DNA of 42,110 nt from Streptomyces ipomoeae 91-03 (GTDB lineage: Bacteria; Actinomycetota; Actinomycetes; Streptomycetales; Streptomycetaceae), in the NCBI RefSeq assembly GCF_000317595.1, contig NZ_AEJC01000393.1, positions 1 to 42,110 on the forward strand, in the 5' to 3' direction. The translations under genes and the position numbers were made by a program. Position 1 is the first letter of the stretch. The number at the start of each line of letters is the position of its first letter. The notes under the pieces were generated by a model. It was not told where the DNA came from, ran no database searches, and worked only from the letters and a program-made list of their open reading frames with translations. Positions 32,218-41,893 of the stretch are shown one piece after another.

Positions 32218-35200
32218 GGGCGTGATACCTGATGGACGTGATCACCGGGTTCTCGCCCTCCTCAAGAGGCTCGAGAAGATGCTTCCTCCTGTCGCCCACG
32301 ACGGTGAGGTACATGCGGTGTGCGCGTAGGTCGGCGTCATTCCGCAGACGGATGACGAGCGGGAAGGAGTCCAGGACCGCCAGGTCGTTCAGCCCTGTGG
32401 TGTAGATGAGTTGGACACCCAGCGCACGGGCGACCGACTGCTGAAGCCTCAGCAGATAACCGGCCGAGGCGCGACCGATCGGGTTGTCCAGGAACAGCAC
32501 GCCCGAGTTCCGGCGGTGCTGCACCCTGCCCTTCTCATTCGCGCGCAGCGCTGCCATGGTGCAGTAGAGGACGATGGCAGCGGTCAGCACCTGGCCGCCC
32601 GAGAAGAGGTCTTTCATGGCCGAGACGGGCACCCGTTCCGTCCGTAGAACGGCGTCCGGTTTGAGGATCCGCACCCGGAACCCTTTAGGAGCCACTGCTT
32701 CGGTCACGCCGCGTAGCAGCAAGGCCAGGCCGTCCCGTTTGATCTCTTTTCCATGGATCACGGCTTCGGCGGTCTCGTCCACGAGGGTGCCGAGCCGGTC
32801 CTCCAGCGCCTGTTCGGAGACCTCGGTGAAGCGGATCCGCAGGAATTCCTGCTCGGACCACTCCTGCAGCCCTCTGGGCAGCCGGGAAAGGGACTGTGCC
32901 CGCTTCAAGGTCCGCAGTGCCTCCTGCACCTGCTGGCACAGCTGGAGCACGATCTGTCGGCGGTGCCGTTCGATGGAGTCCAGGTCCACGGTGAGGCTAC
33001 GCAGTCTGGGGCGAAGGCTGTCGCTCCATTCGGCCGCCCGCGCTGGTAGTTCGGCACGAGGACACGACTGGATGACGGTGCGGCTGGGGGAGGGCAGCCC
33101 CCCGAACCGCGCGTCCGCGGCGAACCCGACCAGCTGGTCGGTCAACGTTCGTTCTTCGGCGAGTGCCGTCTCGACCTTTGTCCCGATCCGGTCGTACTCG
33201 GTCTTCAGTGCGGTGTGCCGGTCCCGGGCGGCCGAGACACCGCCCTCGTACGGTATGTCGTCTTCGCGAGGCTCAGCCGACCGGGACAAGACGGTGATCA
33301 GGTCCGTGAAGTTCTTCGCGGAGGAGCGCAGGGCAGCGGCGGTACGCTCGGCACGCTCGCTGTGGTAGGCGATTTCGCGCCGGATACGTTCTGCCTCGTC
33401 CCGATCGTGCTCCGCCGCCTCGATCAGACGCATACCGTGTATGACGTGCAGAGGTGGGCCGAAGGGAGCGAGGTCCACGTCGGTGAGCGGTTCCGGAAAG
33501 TCTTTGAGGACCGCTCGGTGTTCCGCGACACTCGCGTCCGCCTCGGACAGTGAGGTCTGGCAGTCGGTGACCGCCTGTTCAGCACGGCGTTGAGCGGCGG
33601 CCCGGCTCGCGCCGTCCACTCCGTCAGGACCGTTCAGCAACGCCTGGGCAGCTGCTCGTGTTTCGGGAGAATCATCACCCAGCTCCTGCGCCGCTTGCTT
33701 CTCGCGTTGCTCCGCCTGACGCATGTCGAGGAGCAGGTCGGCTCCGACAGATGCCCGTTCGTACTCGATGGCCGCTGCCTCATAGGAACGGCGCAGCACG
33801 GGGAGCGGTTCCGCCGGAACCTCTGTCTTGTTCTCCGCAACGGCGTCGGCGCCCGGAAGCTCATTCAGTTCGGCGGTCATACGGTGTGCGGAGCCGGTCA
33901 GGCGGTCCATCGTGCGCACGTGCTCGGCGCTCGCGGCCCGGTGACTTTCGGCGGCCGTTTCTGCCTGTTGAGCGGCCTCCCGTGCTCGCGCCTCCGCCGT
34001 CCGAGCCTGGTCCACAGCGGTCTGCCAGTCGGGGATCCGCTCCTCCTGGATGGCCAGCCCACTCAACGTGGACTTACGGGTTTCCAGTGCCGACTGTGCC
34101 GTACGAAGCGGCGGAATGGCTTCGCGGATGGCCTTGAGACGGGCGGCTGCAACCTCCCGCTTCTCGGTCTGCTCGGTCAGCGCCTCCTGGGCCTCGTCGT
34201 GAGCCTGCATCCGGACGGTGACGATCTCGCGCAGTTCGGCGAGCTTTCCTTCAGGGAAGTCCACCCGCCACTCCTCAAGTCGGTTGAGCAGCGAGAGAAA
34301 CATACGTTGCCGAGCGTCCAACTCGGCGATCCGCGCGCGGTGTTCGTCATGGCGACGACCGAGGGTGAGCCGCTCCTCCGCGGCTGCTCTCTCGTCGTAC
34401 AGCGCCGGATGCGGAGGCACCACGAAATCCAGCCCGGCGAGTGATGCGTCGGGTTCGTGCATGTCCGTGGTGGTGCCCAGCGCCACCAGCGTGCTGGGCC
34501 ACAGCTTCCGGGAGACCAGGATCTCCGTTGCCCGTGCCGTCTGCTCGGGATCATTCAGGAGTACACCCGTGACCAGATGCGGCACGCGCTCGATGAGCGT
34601 ACGGCGCTGCTCAACCCGGGGCAGACCGGCGAGGTAGTCCCAGCCGGTATAGGCGTCGACACCGGCTTCTCGCAATGTCTCGCACGCTTCCGCGGCCTCC
34701 GGGGCGGGCGGCAGCAGTTCGTTCGTCTCCAACGCAAGCCTGGCACGTTCGTCACGGACCATGGCGATACGGATCTCGGTCCTTGCCACATCAGCGGCGT
34801 CACGTCGCTGAGCGAGCTTGCCAACCAGCCTGGGAGCGTCCACCTCCAGGTCGAGACGTTCGATGTCCAGGAGTGCGAGCGGCTGGATATCCGCTTCTAG
34901 GGCACGGGTGCGCTCGTCGGCTCTCGTCCAGTCGCGGCGGGCCAGATCAAGAGAGTGCCGGGCCTCGGCCAAAGTCTGCTCAGCGGCTCGGCAAGCTCGG
35001 TGGGAAGCATCGTGAAGCCCCGCCGCGTCCTCGGCGGCGGATTCCTGCCGGGATATCTCCTCGGCGTTCTTACGGGCCTCCTCCTCGGCTTGCCGCGCGG
35101 CGTCACGAGCCGTCACGCCGTCACTCAGCAGACCGTCGCGCACAGCGTCCGCAAGGGCGTTCCGCACTTCCTGGATACGGGTGTCGAGCGCCTTGGCCTG

Positions 35201-36640
35201 CGCCCGGTGCTCGGCAGCTAGGCCGACGGCCGCGTTGTGCTCGGTCTGAGCCTGCTCGGACAGCGTGCGTTCGCTCTCTGCCTGACGCCGCGCCGTCTCC
35301 GCCTGCTCAGTGAGGCGCCGTGACATGGTGCGCAATGCCCCGACGAGAACCTCCAGCGCGGCGTCCCGGGCCTGAAGTGCCGGAAGGGCGGCTTCCTCAG
35401 TACGCCGGACCAGCTCACGCAACCGGTTCGCGTTGGCGGTCGCTTCCAGGCTCTTGGCCAGGCGGGGTACGACCTTCCAGGCGCGTTCGGTCTCCTGCGC
35501 TCGGTTCCACGCGGCGCGGGCCTTCTGCTGTTCCTCCTCGGCTTCGGTCAGCTTCAACAAGGCTGTGAGGCGGCCAAGTTCACGAGCAGCGGCCGCGAGC
35601 TTCTCGTGGTGGAACACGGCCCGCCGCAGGTCGCCGCCAAGGCGTTTGGTGACTTCCTCGCTCGCCTTCGCGGCCTCGACCTCACGGAACGCGCGTACCT
35701 TCACCGAACGGACAAAGGTGTCCAGCGTCTTCCTCGCGGCCCGCTGTTCCTCCTGGGCAGTGAGAGCGGTGATGTGGATGCCGGCCAGCGGTTCGAGGAA
35801 ATCCAGCGCGCCGGCCACAAAGTCCCGTTCCAAGGTCAGCGCACCACGCCTGCCGAGCTTGTCGCCGTAGGAGTTCAGCAGGTTGGCGAGATCCTGTGCC
35901 GGTCCGGTGGGCACCACGGCTGACAACAGGAACTCTACGAAAGCGGCGTCGCTGGCGAAGGAGAAGACGTCGGCCGCCTCGCCTTCCCCGGCGTTCATTG
36001 CCCGTTGGTAGCGGAAGAGTTCGGGATCCAAGCCGAGGTCTGTGAGTCGTTCCGTCCACTCCGACTGAACGCGGAAATGATTGAACTCAAGTTCGGGATC
36101 AGCTCGTTGGGCCTCGTCGAGTTCGCCGATGAAGTCGGCCAGCCGCAGATATCGTCCGTCCTCGGCCACGGGGAGGGTGTCGAGTGTGGTCTCCCGTGTA
36201 GGGCGGAAGTGGTACCAGCGTTCCACCAAGTTGGACGGGTCCTGAGTCGCCTTGAGGTGGCGCCACTCGGCGACTTTGCCGGTCACCAGTCGACGCCCGC
36301 TGCGGGTGTGTGTCCATTCCAGCGCGATGTGGGCCACATCGTTGTCGAGTACGAATCCGCTCAGCGTGCGAGGATCACGGGTACCCACCACTTGACGGCG
36401 TCCGGGCAACAGGACTGAGAAGATCAGCTTGATCAGTACGGACTTGCCGCCGCCGTTCTCAAGGAAGAGCACCGTGGCCGGGGAGGGGCGCCGGACAGGT
36501 TGCTCGTCCCTGACGCTAAACAAGGTGGCGGGGCGGTCGGCGATGGGATCTCCGACGCCGCTGAAGTCCAGGAGAACGTTCTCGTAGCGTGCCGCCTTGG
36601 GCCCGACGGACTGCAGGAGCACTCGGGACAGTTCATACAT
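32141..36640 (-). CDS. jetC: JetC-like SMC ATPase (MukB/MksB-like motor)
   Basis: This 1499-residue protein has SMC/Rad50-style halves. An N-terminal Walker A, VLFLENGGGKSVLIKLIF (GGGKS near residues 63-67), is followed by about 1000 residues of heptad-rich coiled coil with a hinge-like middle. The C-terminal ATPase half has the signature FSGGQ (near 1346) and Walker B GVLFLDNPIG (near 1380). In Wadjet, JetC forms the loop-extruding motor with JetA (kleisin) and JetB. The sequence looks unlike the JetC of type II Wadjet that I know (GPNGSGKS N-terminus) and like a ~1500-residue protein common in Streptomyces. ATG 36640 overlaps jetB by 8 bases. The long frame further upstream lacks homology. 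Confidence 0.85.
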   Translation of the reverse strand: MYELSRVLLQSVGPKAARYENVLLDFSGVGDPIADRPATLFSVRDEQPVRRPSPATVLFLENGGGKSVLIKLIFSVLLPGRRQVVGTRDPRTLSGFVLDNDVAHIALEWTHTRSGRRLVTGKVAEWRHLKATQDPSNLVERWYHFRPTRETTLDTLPVAEDGRYLRLADFIGELDEAQRADPELEFNHFRVQSEWTERLTDLGLDPELFRYQRAMNAGEGEAADVFSFASDAAFVEFLLSAVVPTGPAQDLANLLNSYGDKLGRRGALTLERDFVAGALDFLEPLAGIHITALTAQEEQRAARKTLDTFVRSVKVRAFREVEAAKASEEVTKRLGGDLRRAVFHHEKLAAAARELGRLTALLKLTEAEEEQQKARAAWNRAQETERAWKVVPRLAKSLEATANANRLRELVRRTEEAALPALQARDAALEVLVGALRTMSRRLTEQAETARRQAESERTLSEQAQTEHNAAVGLAAEHRAQAKALDTRIQEVRNALADAVRDGLLSDGVTARDAARQAEEEARKNAEEISRQESAAEDAAGLHDASHRACRAAEQTLAEARHSLDLARRDWTRADERTRALEADIQPLALLDIERLDLEVDAPRLVGKLAQRRDAADVARTEIRIAMVRDERARLALETNELLPPAPEAAEACETLREAGVDAYTGWDYLAGLPRVEQRRTLIERVPHLVTGVLLNDPEQTARATEILVSRKLWPSTLVALGTTTDMHEPDASLAGLDFVVPPHPALYDERAAAEERLTLGRRHDEHRARIAELDARQRMFLSLLNRLEEWRVDFPEGKLAELREIVTVRMQAHDEAQEALTEQTEKREVAAARLKAIREAIPPLRTAQSALETRKSTLSGLAIQEERIPDWQTAVDQARTAEARAREAAQQAETAAESHRAASAEHVRTMDRLTGSAHRMTAELNELPGADAVAENKTEVPAEPLPVLRRSYEAAAIEYERASVGADLLLDMRQAEQREKQAAQELGDDSPETRAAAQALLNGPDGVDGASRAAAQRRAEQAVTDCQTSLSEADASVAEHRAVLKDFPEPLTDVDLAPFGPPLHVIHGMRLIEAAEHDRDEAERIRREIAYHSERAERTAAALRSSAKNFTDLITVLSRSAEPREDDIPYEGGVSAARDRHTALKTEYDRIGTKVETALAEERTLTDQLVGFAADARFGGLPSPSRTVIQSCPRAELPARAAEWSDSLRPRLRSLTVDLDSIERHRRQIVLQLCQQVQEALRTLKRAQSLSRLPRGLQEWSEQEFLRIRFTEVSEQALEDRLGTLVDETAEAVIHGKEIKRDGLALLLRGVTEAVAPKGFRVRILKPDAVLRTERVPVSAMKDLFSGGQVLTAAIVLYCTMAALRANEKGRVQHRRNSGVLFLDNPIGRASAGYLLRLQQSVARALGVQLIYTTGLNDLAVLDSFPLVIRLRNDADLRAHRMYLTVVGDRRKHLLEPLEEGENPVITSIRYHARADAENNHHQDPEEESVDRSESSRA

Positions 36641-37439
36641 CCTCCGGGGCCTCCGCCACGGTTCCCGGTCCGGTCGACACAGCCATGGGAAGGACCACGC
36701 CCAGCGCCACCAACTCCTCGAAAGCGCTGGTGGCCGCAAGTTCACGCACCTGAAGCTGGTAACGCCGTGTGGTCTGAAAGACGTCCTCGCCGGCGTTCTT
36801 CATCGGCGTCAGGAAGCCCTGCTCCGCGAGGAAGTTCAGAGCTCGGGAAACCATGCCCTTGGTGGTGTTCATCGCTCGACGTTTGTCCTTGGTGGGGAAT
36901 GCCTCCGGACGGTTGGCATACGCGTGCCACGCCAATTCCAGTTCCGGTGCGTCACTGGGTACATCGGCCGATTCCTCACGGGACGCCGCTTTTTCACGCA
37001 GCCGGTCGCAGGCTTCGCGAACGACGGCGTCGACCACGTCGACACTGACCCTGCCGACGTACTCGTCTTCGGCGAGGTCGTCCGGCCGGGGAAAGGACAC
37101 CGCGGCGACAGCGAGGTGGATAATGCCGTGCAGAAAGCGCTCGGCGTAGCCGCCTTCCTTCTGGGTGCGGCGGGCGTAGGTCTCCATCCTGGTCTCGAAG
37201 GGAGAACCGCCGTCGGCCGCGATCGCGAGGCCGATGTCCTCGTGTTCCCCCAGCACCCTGAGCCCCAGACCGGCGGCGATCCGGCCGGTCAACGTTCGGA
37301 ACGCGCCGTCGTGCCGGTAGCGGCGCAGAAGCTCTCGATAGGCGTTGTCGCGACTCGGCAGCAGCCGAGGGCGCATCGCGAAAGCGAGCAACTGCGCGGC
37401 CTGCTCGGCGTCGTCATCCGTGAAGCGAGATCTCATCAC
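36633..37439 (-). CDS. jetB: JetB-like (MukE/MksE-like) subunit
   Basis: This 268-residue protein is located between jetA and jetC, where MukE/MksE/JetB always stands. Secondary structure is helical with two winged-helix-like parts: ARPLLPSRDN-type N-terminal region with RYRHDGAFRTLTGRIAAGLGLRVLG and a C-terminal part AMNTTKGMVSRALNFLAEQGFLTPMKNAGEDVFQTTRRYQLQVRELA, which is a good winged helix. This protein should dimerise and bind the kleisin JetA. Sequence conservation of this family is low, so the identity relies on position, size and fold pattern. It overlaps jetA by 26 bases and jetC by 8, so tight translational coupling is expected. Confidence 0.75.
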   Translation of the reverse strand: MMRSRFTDDDAEQAAQLLAFAMRPRLLPSRDNAYRELLRRYRHDGAFRTLTGRIAAGLGLRVLGEHEDIGLAIAADGGSPFETRMETYARRTQKEGGYAERFLHGIIHLAVAAVSFPRPDDLAEDEYVGRVSVDVVDAVVREACDRLREKAASREESADVPSDAPELELAWHAYANRPEAFPTKDKRRAMNTTKGMVSRALNFLAEQGFLTPMKNAGEDVFQTTRRYQLQVRELAATSAFEELVALGVVLPMAVSTGPGTVAEAPEDV

Positions 37440-37742
37440 CGAACTCCTCGTGCCGAGCCGTACCTGGCTCCTCCGATCCTGGAACGACTGGCCTTACCCC
37501 CGCTTTCGTGAGCCACAGTTCATCGCCGCCGAACTGCGGGCTGTGCATGGGATCCCCGGTGGGTACAGCGATCAACACCTCAGGTACGTGCTCACGTACC
37601 GCGTCACCGACGGACGGGTTGAAAGCGTGTGCCGCCCGATGCATCACCAGCCGGGCGACCTGAGGCTCATGACGGCGCGCACGTGCGAGCAAGTCGCTCA
37701 GAGACGCGGAGCCACCGGGCAGGGAGAGGATCTCGCTCGCTA

Positions 37743-38610
37743 AGGGCTGTCCCGTAAATGATCTACGGCATGCTGGTTGACCTGCTCGTTTCCCGTCACT
37801 CGGCGAGGGTGAGGTTGTGCAGGCGGGCGATACCGAGCATGGCGTGGTGGACGCCGTCGCCTTTCAGGCGGCAGTCGCGCAGGATCTTCCAGCTCTTCAT
37901 CCGGGCGAATACGTGCTCGACGCGGGCGCGGACCTTGCGGTGGGAGGCGTTGTGCTCTTCCTGCCAGGCCGGGAGTTCGGCCTGGCCGCGTTCGCGGCGG
38001 TGCGGGATGACCAGGCCGGTGCCCCGGTAGCCGCCGTCCGCGATCACGGTCGTCTTTCCGACGGCGTCCTTTGCGCCGGACAGTTCCCACGCCTTGCAAT
38101 CGTTGCGGTTGCCCGGCAGTGGCCGGCCGACGGCGACGACGAGCCGGGTGTCGGCGTCGATGACGACCTGGTGGTTGGTGGAGTACCGGTAGTTCTTCGA
38201 CTGCTCGGCGATGCTGTGGTCGCGGGTCGGCACCAGGGTTCCGTCCGCGATCAGCACGGTGTCCTTGCGGAACCGTTTGCGCTGCTGGAGCGCGAGCGAC
38301 GGCCCGAGGTGGTCGACGATGCGGTCGGCCGCCGACTTCGATACCCCGAACAACAGGGCGAGCTGGCGCAGGGTGAGGTTCGTGCGCCAGTACGCGGCGA
38401 CCAGCAGGACCCGGTCCTCCAGCGGCAGGCTCCAGGGCCGGCCCTTACGGACCGGATCCGCGCCCTCCCGCCGCAAGGCGGTGATCAGCTTGCTGAACTG
38501 ACGCGGACTCAGCCCGGTGAACGGGGCTATCCAAGACGGCTCCGACGCCGTGATCACACCAGCCACACCAAGATCATCTCACCCGTGACCAGCAGTTACG
38601 GGACAACCCT
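37743..38610 (-). mobile_element. IS5-family element inserted in jetA
   Basis: The ends AGGGCTGTCCCGTAA (37743-37757) and TTACGGGACAACCCT (38596-38610) are inverted repeats with one mismatch, flanked by duplicated TA (37741-37742 and 38611-38612). The length is 868 bp with one complete transposase gene on the same strand as the jet operon. Confidence 0.92.
37796..38566 (-). CDS. IS5-family transposase (DDE_Tnp_4 type)
   Basis: This 256-residue transposase has an N-terminal helix-turn-helix (LTLRQLALLFGVSKSAADRIVDHL, residues about 64-88) followed by the DDE core. LIADGTLVPTRD has the first Asp, TTVIADGGYRGTGLVIPHRR the second, and KVRARVEHVFARMKSWKILRD the Glu. No frameshift is seen, so the protein looks intact. 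Transcription from this gene could read out into the 3' part of jetA and jetBCD. Confidence 0.92.
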   Translation of the reverse strand: MAGVITASEPSWIAPFTGLSPRQFSKLITALRREGADPVRKGRPWSLPLEDRVLLVAAYWRTNLTLRQLALLFGVSKSAADRIVDHLGPSLALQQRKRFRKDTVLIADGTLVPTRDHSIAEQSKNYRYSTNHQVVIDADTRLVVAVGRPLPGNRNDCKAWELSGAKDAVGKTTVIADGGYRGTGLVIPHRRERGQAELPAWQEEHNASHRKVRARVEHVFARMKSWKILRDCRLKGDGVHHAMLGIARLHNLTLAE

Positions 38611-39804
38611 TAGCCTGAAATGTTCGGGAGTGAACAATTCCTGTTCCGGTACGGGGTCGAACTGAGGATCTCGAACCTCGCCGGCGAATCTCTCGGGCTC
38701 TGAGGGCCGCTGCAGGAGACGCTCCACAAGTGACGGCAGCGTGAGAACTTCGGGGGGTGCCGGGCCGACCGCCCCACGGAAGAAGTCGTACACCGGCCCG
38801 AGTGCTTTGCCCACAGGAAGTCCAAGCAGCGGTACCAGCAGTTGTCCGTGCAAGTGGAGCGCGGCGCGCTGCGGTTCGCCGGAGAACAGCTGACGGTCCT
38901 GTTCGGAACGGAACTGATCGCCCGCTTCCTGTACGGCTTTCTGGAGCTGCATATGACGGCGGATGCAGTCGCGGACGATCTCCACGAGTTCCGCAGTCCG
39001 CTGCTTGTGGCGCGGATCGTCAGAGTCGTCCCGCGCGGCGGTGATATTGGTCAGGATGGCGTGTTCCGCTGAGTAGCGGCCCTCGATGTGCTCAAGCGCG
39101 TCCAACAGCAGGTCTGGTACCACCCGTTCCCAGTCCACGGTGCGAACGTCGCGACGGGTGGCATCGAGGTAACGACGTAGTGTCTCTCCATATTGGACCG
39201 TGCGGTACCTGGCCTGTTCGGCGGCGAGTTTGGCGTCGGCGAGCCGACCGCGCCTGATGAGGTTGTCGAGTTTGACCTCGGCGGCGATCTGCGCGGATTC
39301 CACGTCTGTATCCAATGCGCCGACGAGTACGTTGATGGCCTCGTCGGTGGCCCGCAGTGAAAACCCGTCGGGTGTCGACTGTTCCACCAGTAATTTGAAG
39401 TCGAACTCGAAGCGGTCGTAGGTTCCCTCGTCTCCGACAAGCCCGTAGTGCCAGGAGAACCCACGTTCGATGGTGCCGACATTGATCAGTCGCTGGAGTA
39501 CCCAGTCGGCCACAGCGGCGTGCTCGGCGTCATCTCTGTCGGGCGCCTGAGCCGCGACGAAGTGTTTTACCTGTTCAAGTACCTTGGCATGTTCGGCTCC
39601 GGCGTCGAAGTCCATCGCGATGGTGACCTGATCGATCGTGTGCAACGCGATTTCGGCCATGTGATAGACCTTGGCATCTGCCCAATCCAGCGATGCCTTG
39701 CGCTGATCCAATGCCTGCAACGGTGCTGTACAAGCCAGTGCCTTGACGCGGCGAACCAGCCCTTCATCAGGCAAGTGAGGCGGGTGGGGCAGATCGTGAT
39801 GCAC

Positions 39805-40035
39805 GATCAGTCACGCTAGCACCCCTATACCACCGTAAGCGGGGGTCCTCGGATATCCGGCTCGACGACTCCCTTCGCTCGTGATTGAGCCACAGGCCGA
39901 AATTCATCGCTCACGAACTGATGCTCCCCTGTTCGGTGGCAATCTGGGTGCCTCGGGGTGCCGGGTGGATCCAGTATTCGGATTCCCTCATTCCGCTACA
40001 AGCTGCGCCAGGTGAATCATTGCGGGGACTGGCGT
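39805..40035 (-). promoter_or_regulatory. Upstream region of the jet operon
   Basis: A minus-strand -10-like TAGCGT (39813-39818) lies 8 bases before the GTG start of jetA, and a second candidate, TATAGG, lies near 39828. The first would give a leaderless or near-leaderless mRNA. No -35 consensus or operator is clear. The region ends at the target duplication of the ISAs1 element, so the original promoter may have been separated from more distant sites. Confidence 0.35.
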
Positions 40036-41382
40036 CAGGGCTTCGGCGTAGTCGGGCCTCGTCCTTTTTGATCATTTGAGGCCGAGAAGGGCGAGGGCGC
40101 GGGTTTGGTCCCGGGCTGTCCGGCGGAGGCCGGCGGCGATGTTGCGGACGCCGGCGAGGCGGAGGGCTCCGATCGCGAGGTTTCTGCAGGTCGCCATCGC
40201 CCGGGGTGCGTTCCCGGTCCGCAGCTGAGAGGCGTCCTCGGTGAAGGTGACGTCTCTGACGTGATGCAGGGCCTCGACCGTCCAGTGCCCGCGGACCAGT
40301 TGGGCGAGCCGGGCGGGTGGGGCCTGCTCCGCGGCGAGGCTGGTGACCCCGTAGACGGTCTTGAGGCTGATCTTCCCCGTCGTGCGATTGACGCGGCGGC
40401 GGACGATCTGGACGGCCTGGCGGGCGCCGGGGAAGAGCAGGTTGTTGACCGTGCAGACCTTCAGCCTGCGGATCTCGGAGCGTCCGTGACCGGTCGTGCG
40501 GGTCCGGTCCTGGAGCGGTATCTGCTTCCAGGGAAGGGATTTCAGCTGCTTGCGGAGCTTCTTCGTGTTGCGCTTCACGATCACGATGTAGTGGGCGTCC
40601 CGCCCGCGCAGATAGGTGGTGTGGTCGTACTGGGTGTGCATGGCGTCACTGGTCACGACGGTGCCGGACAGGTCGGGCAGTGTGTCCAGGAGAGGCTGGC
40701 AACGCGTGATCTCGTTGGTCTTCTCACCGACGTCCATCTGCGCGAGGACCAGGCCGCCGACGTGGTCGCAGGCGGCCATGAGATGGATCTTCCGGCTCCT
40801 CGCGCGGGCGGCGCCCCGCAGCGACTTCCCGTCGACGGCCAGTCCCCGCAAACCGCCCGCATGCTTTTGCCGGTCGGCGAGCCAGGCCCCGACCGCCCGG
40901 TCCAGGGCGTCCGCGTCGATCCTGGCCAGGAGTCTGCGGATGGTTGATTCCGCAGGCCAGGAATGTTCTGGGAAGAGCGGGTCGACGCGGATGCCGAGCC
41001 GCTCGAGGAGTTCCGTCGGGGCGTAGGCCACCCATTCGCTCACGGCCAGCAGCGACCTCGCGCCGGCGATGACCGCGCAGGCGGTCAGGGCCAGCACTGT
41101 GACGAGTGGATGCCGTACTCCGCGGGGATCGCGCGGGTCGGGGACCTGCGCGAGACGTTCCAGCAGGTCGGGAATCTCCCTGGGTGCGGCTCTCGGTTGG
41201 GGGCCGAGTTGATCAGAGACAGAGGAGATTGGAGATGATGCGTCGGCAGGCACGGACTTCCCAGGATCACAGAGCGTAGAGAACTCCATGATCACGGGCG
41301 TCCGTGCCTGTTCTGCACCGGACTCCGCCCAATCTGGTCATCCGTCAGGAAGCGGAGGTCAGCCGACTACGCCGAAGCCCTG
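40036..41382 (-). mobile_element. ISAs1-family insertion sequence, complete
   Basis: The 20-bp inverted repeats are perfect: CAGGGCTTCGGCGTAGTCGG (40036-40055) and its complement (41363-41382). The flanks repeat GGACTGGCG (40026-40034 and 41383-41391), a 9-base target duplication with a tenth base that differs. The length is 1347 bp. Confidence 0.93.
40072..41289 (-). CDS. ISAs1-family transposase
   Basis: This transposase of about 405 residues has an N-terminal domain [45 protein letters not shown] (DDE_Tnp_1-associated region). The catalytic region follows: [14 protein letters not shown] (first Asp), [10 protein letters not shown] (second Asp), [12 protein letters not shown] and [21 protein letters not shown] (Glu). 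All family signatures are intact. ATG 41289 was chosen; GTG 41295 is in frame two codons upstream. Confidence 0.93.
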   Translation of the reverse strand: MEFSTLCDPGKSVPADASSPISSVSDQLGPQPRAAPREIPDLLERLAQVPDPRDPRGVRHPLVTVLALTACAVIAGARSLLAVSEWVAYAPTELLERLGIRVDPLFPEHSWPAESTIRRLLARIDADALDRAVGAWLADRQKHAGGLRGLAVDGKSLRGAARARSRKIHLMAACDHVGGLVLAQMDVGEKTNEITRCQPLLDTLPDLSGTVVTSDAMHTQYDHTTYLRGRDAHYIVIVKRNTKKLRKQLKSLPWKQIPLQDRTRTTGHGRSEIRRLKVCTVNNLLFPGARQAVQIVRRRVNRTTGKISLKTVYGVTSLAAEQAPPARLAQLVRGHWTVEALHHVRDVTFTEDASQLRTGNAPRAMATCRNLAIGALRLAGVRNIAAGLRRTARDQTRALALLGLK

Positions 41383-41615
41383 GGACTGGCGGTAACGGGA
41401 TTTGATCGAGAGAGCGGTGACGATTTCAGCGTCGATGCCAAGAGTGGCGGTGTACGTAGGGCGGGCCTTTCGTCCTTTTGGGAAGAGTGCAGGTCGCGAT
41501 GGGGGAACGTCATGTCGGCGGGCAGTGAGAACGCTACGCGAGCAGGTGGCCGCACCTGTCTCCGCCTCGGCGGTCTCTGAGCCTGTACGGGCTGGTCGTC
41601 GGAGACGATCGGTGA
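41383..41615. other. Right flank of the ISAs1 element, uncharacterised
   Basis: A minus-strand frame (GRKARPTYTATLGIDAEIVT...SIKSRYRQS) runs into the ISAs1 target duplication. It would have ended PQ-stop just beyond it, so the element appears to have entered the last codons of an older gene. The protein is not recognised. Confidence 0.35.
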
Positions 41616-41893
41616 TCAGACGGTGCGGATGACAGGGGCGGGTTTGATGTCCTGCGCGTCGATGAGGGTGCGGATGTCGTCCGGGTTCGAGGTCCAGATG
41701 ATGGCGCCGAGGCTGGCTGCCATGGTCACGACAGTGGCGTCGACGATGTCGGAGGTGCCGGCCTTGCCGCAGAGAATGCCTGCGGCTTTGGCGGTTTCGA
41801 GGCCGACGGGTACGACGTGGCACCCGGCGAGAAACTTGCCGAGTCTGACCTGGCGGCGGGAGTCCCGCCATGCCTGGCTGACGACGACGGGCG
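41616..41893 (-). pseudogene. PIN-domain (VapC-like) toxin, N-terminus missing
   Basis: The minus strand reads SSPVVVSQAWRDSRRQVRLG, then KFLAGCHVVPVGLETAKAAG and ILCGKAGTSDIVDATVVTMA, ending IKPAPVIRTV and a stop at 41616. This is the second half of an actinobacterial PIN protein, with the conserved acidic TSDIVDATV motif that helps bind metal. The first half, including the first catalytic Asp, is replaced at about 41890 by an unrelated oxidoreductase fragment on the other strand. No antitoxin is visible. Confidence 0.7.

Larger units (their letters stand above)
37414..39804 (-). pseudogene. jetA: JetA-like kleisin gene, split by an IS5-family insertion
   Basis: The 5' part (39804-38611) encodes 398 residues and the 3' part (37740-37414) a further 108 plus stop. 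Removing the element and one TA copy rejoins them exactly in frame (EHFRLASEILSLPGG), giving a 506-residue protein, the size expected of JetA/MksF-type kleisins. The N-terminal half is helical (IALHTIDQVTIAMDF, FVAAQAPDRDD), a middle segment (SAQIAAEVKLDNLIRRGRLADAKLAAEQARYRTVQYGETLRRYLDA) looks like the coiled region, and the C-terminal part is retained. As it stands the gene cannot make full-length JetA. The start is GTG 39804; the ribosome site is not visible. Confidence 0.8.
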
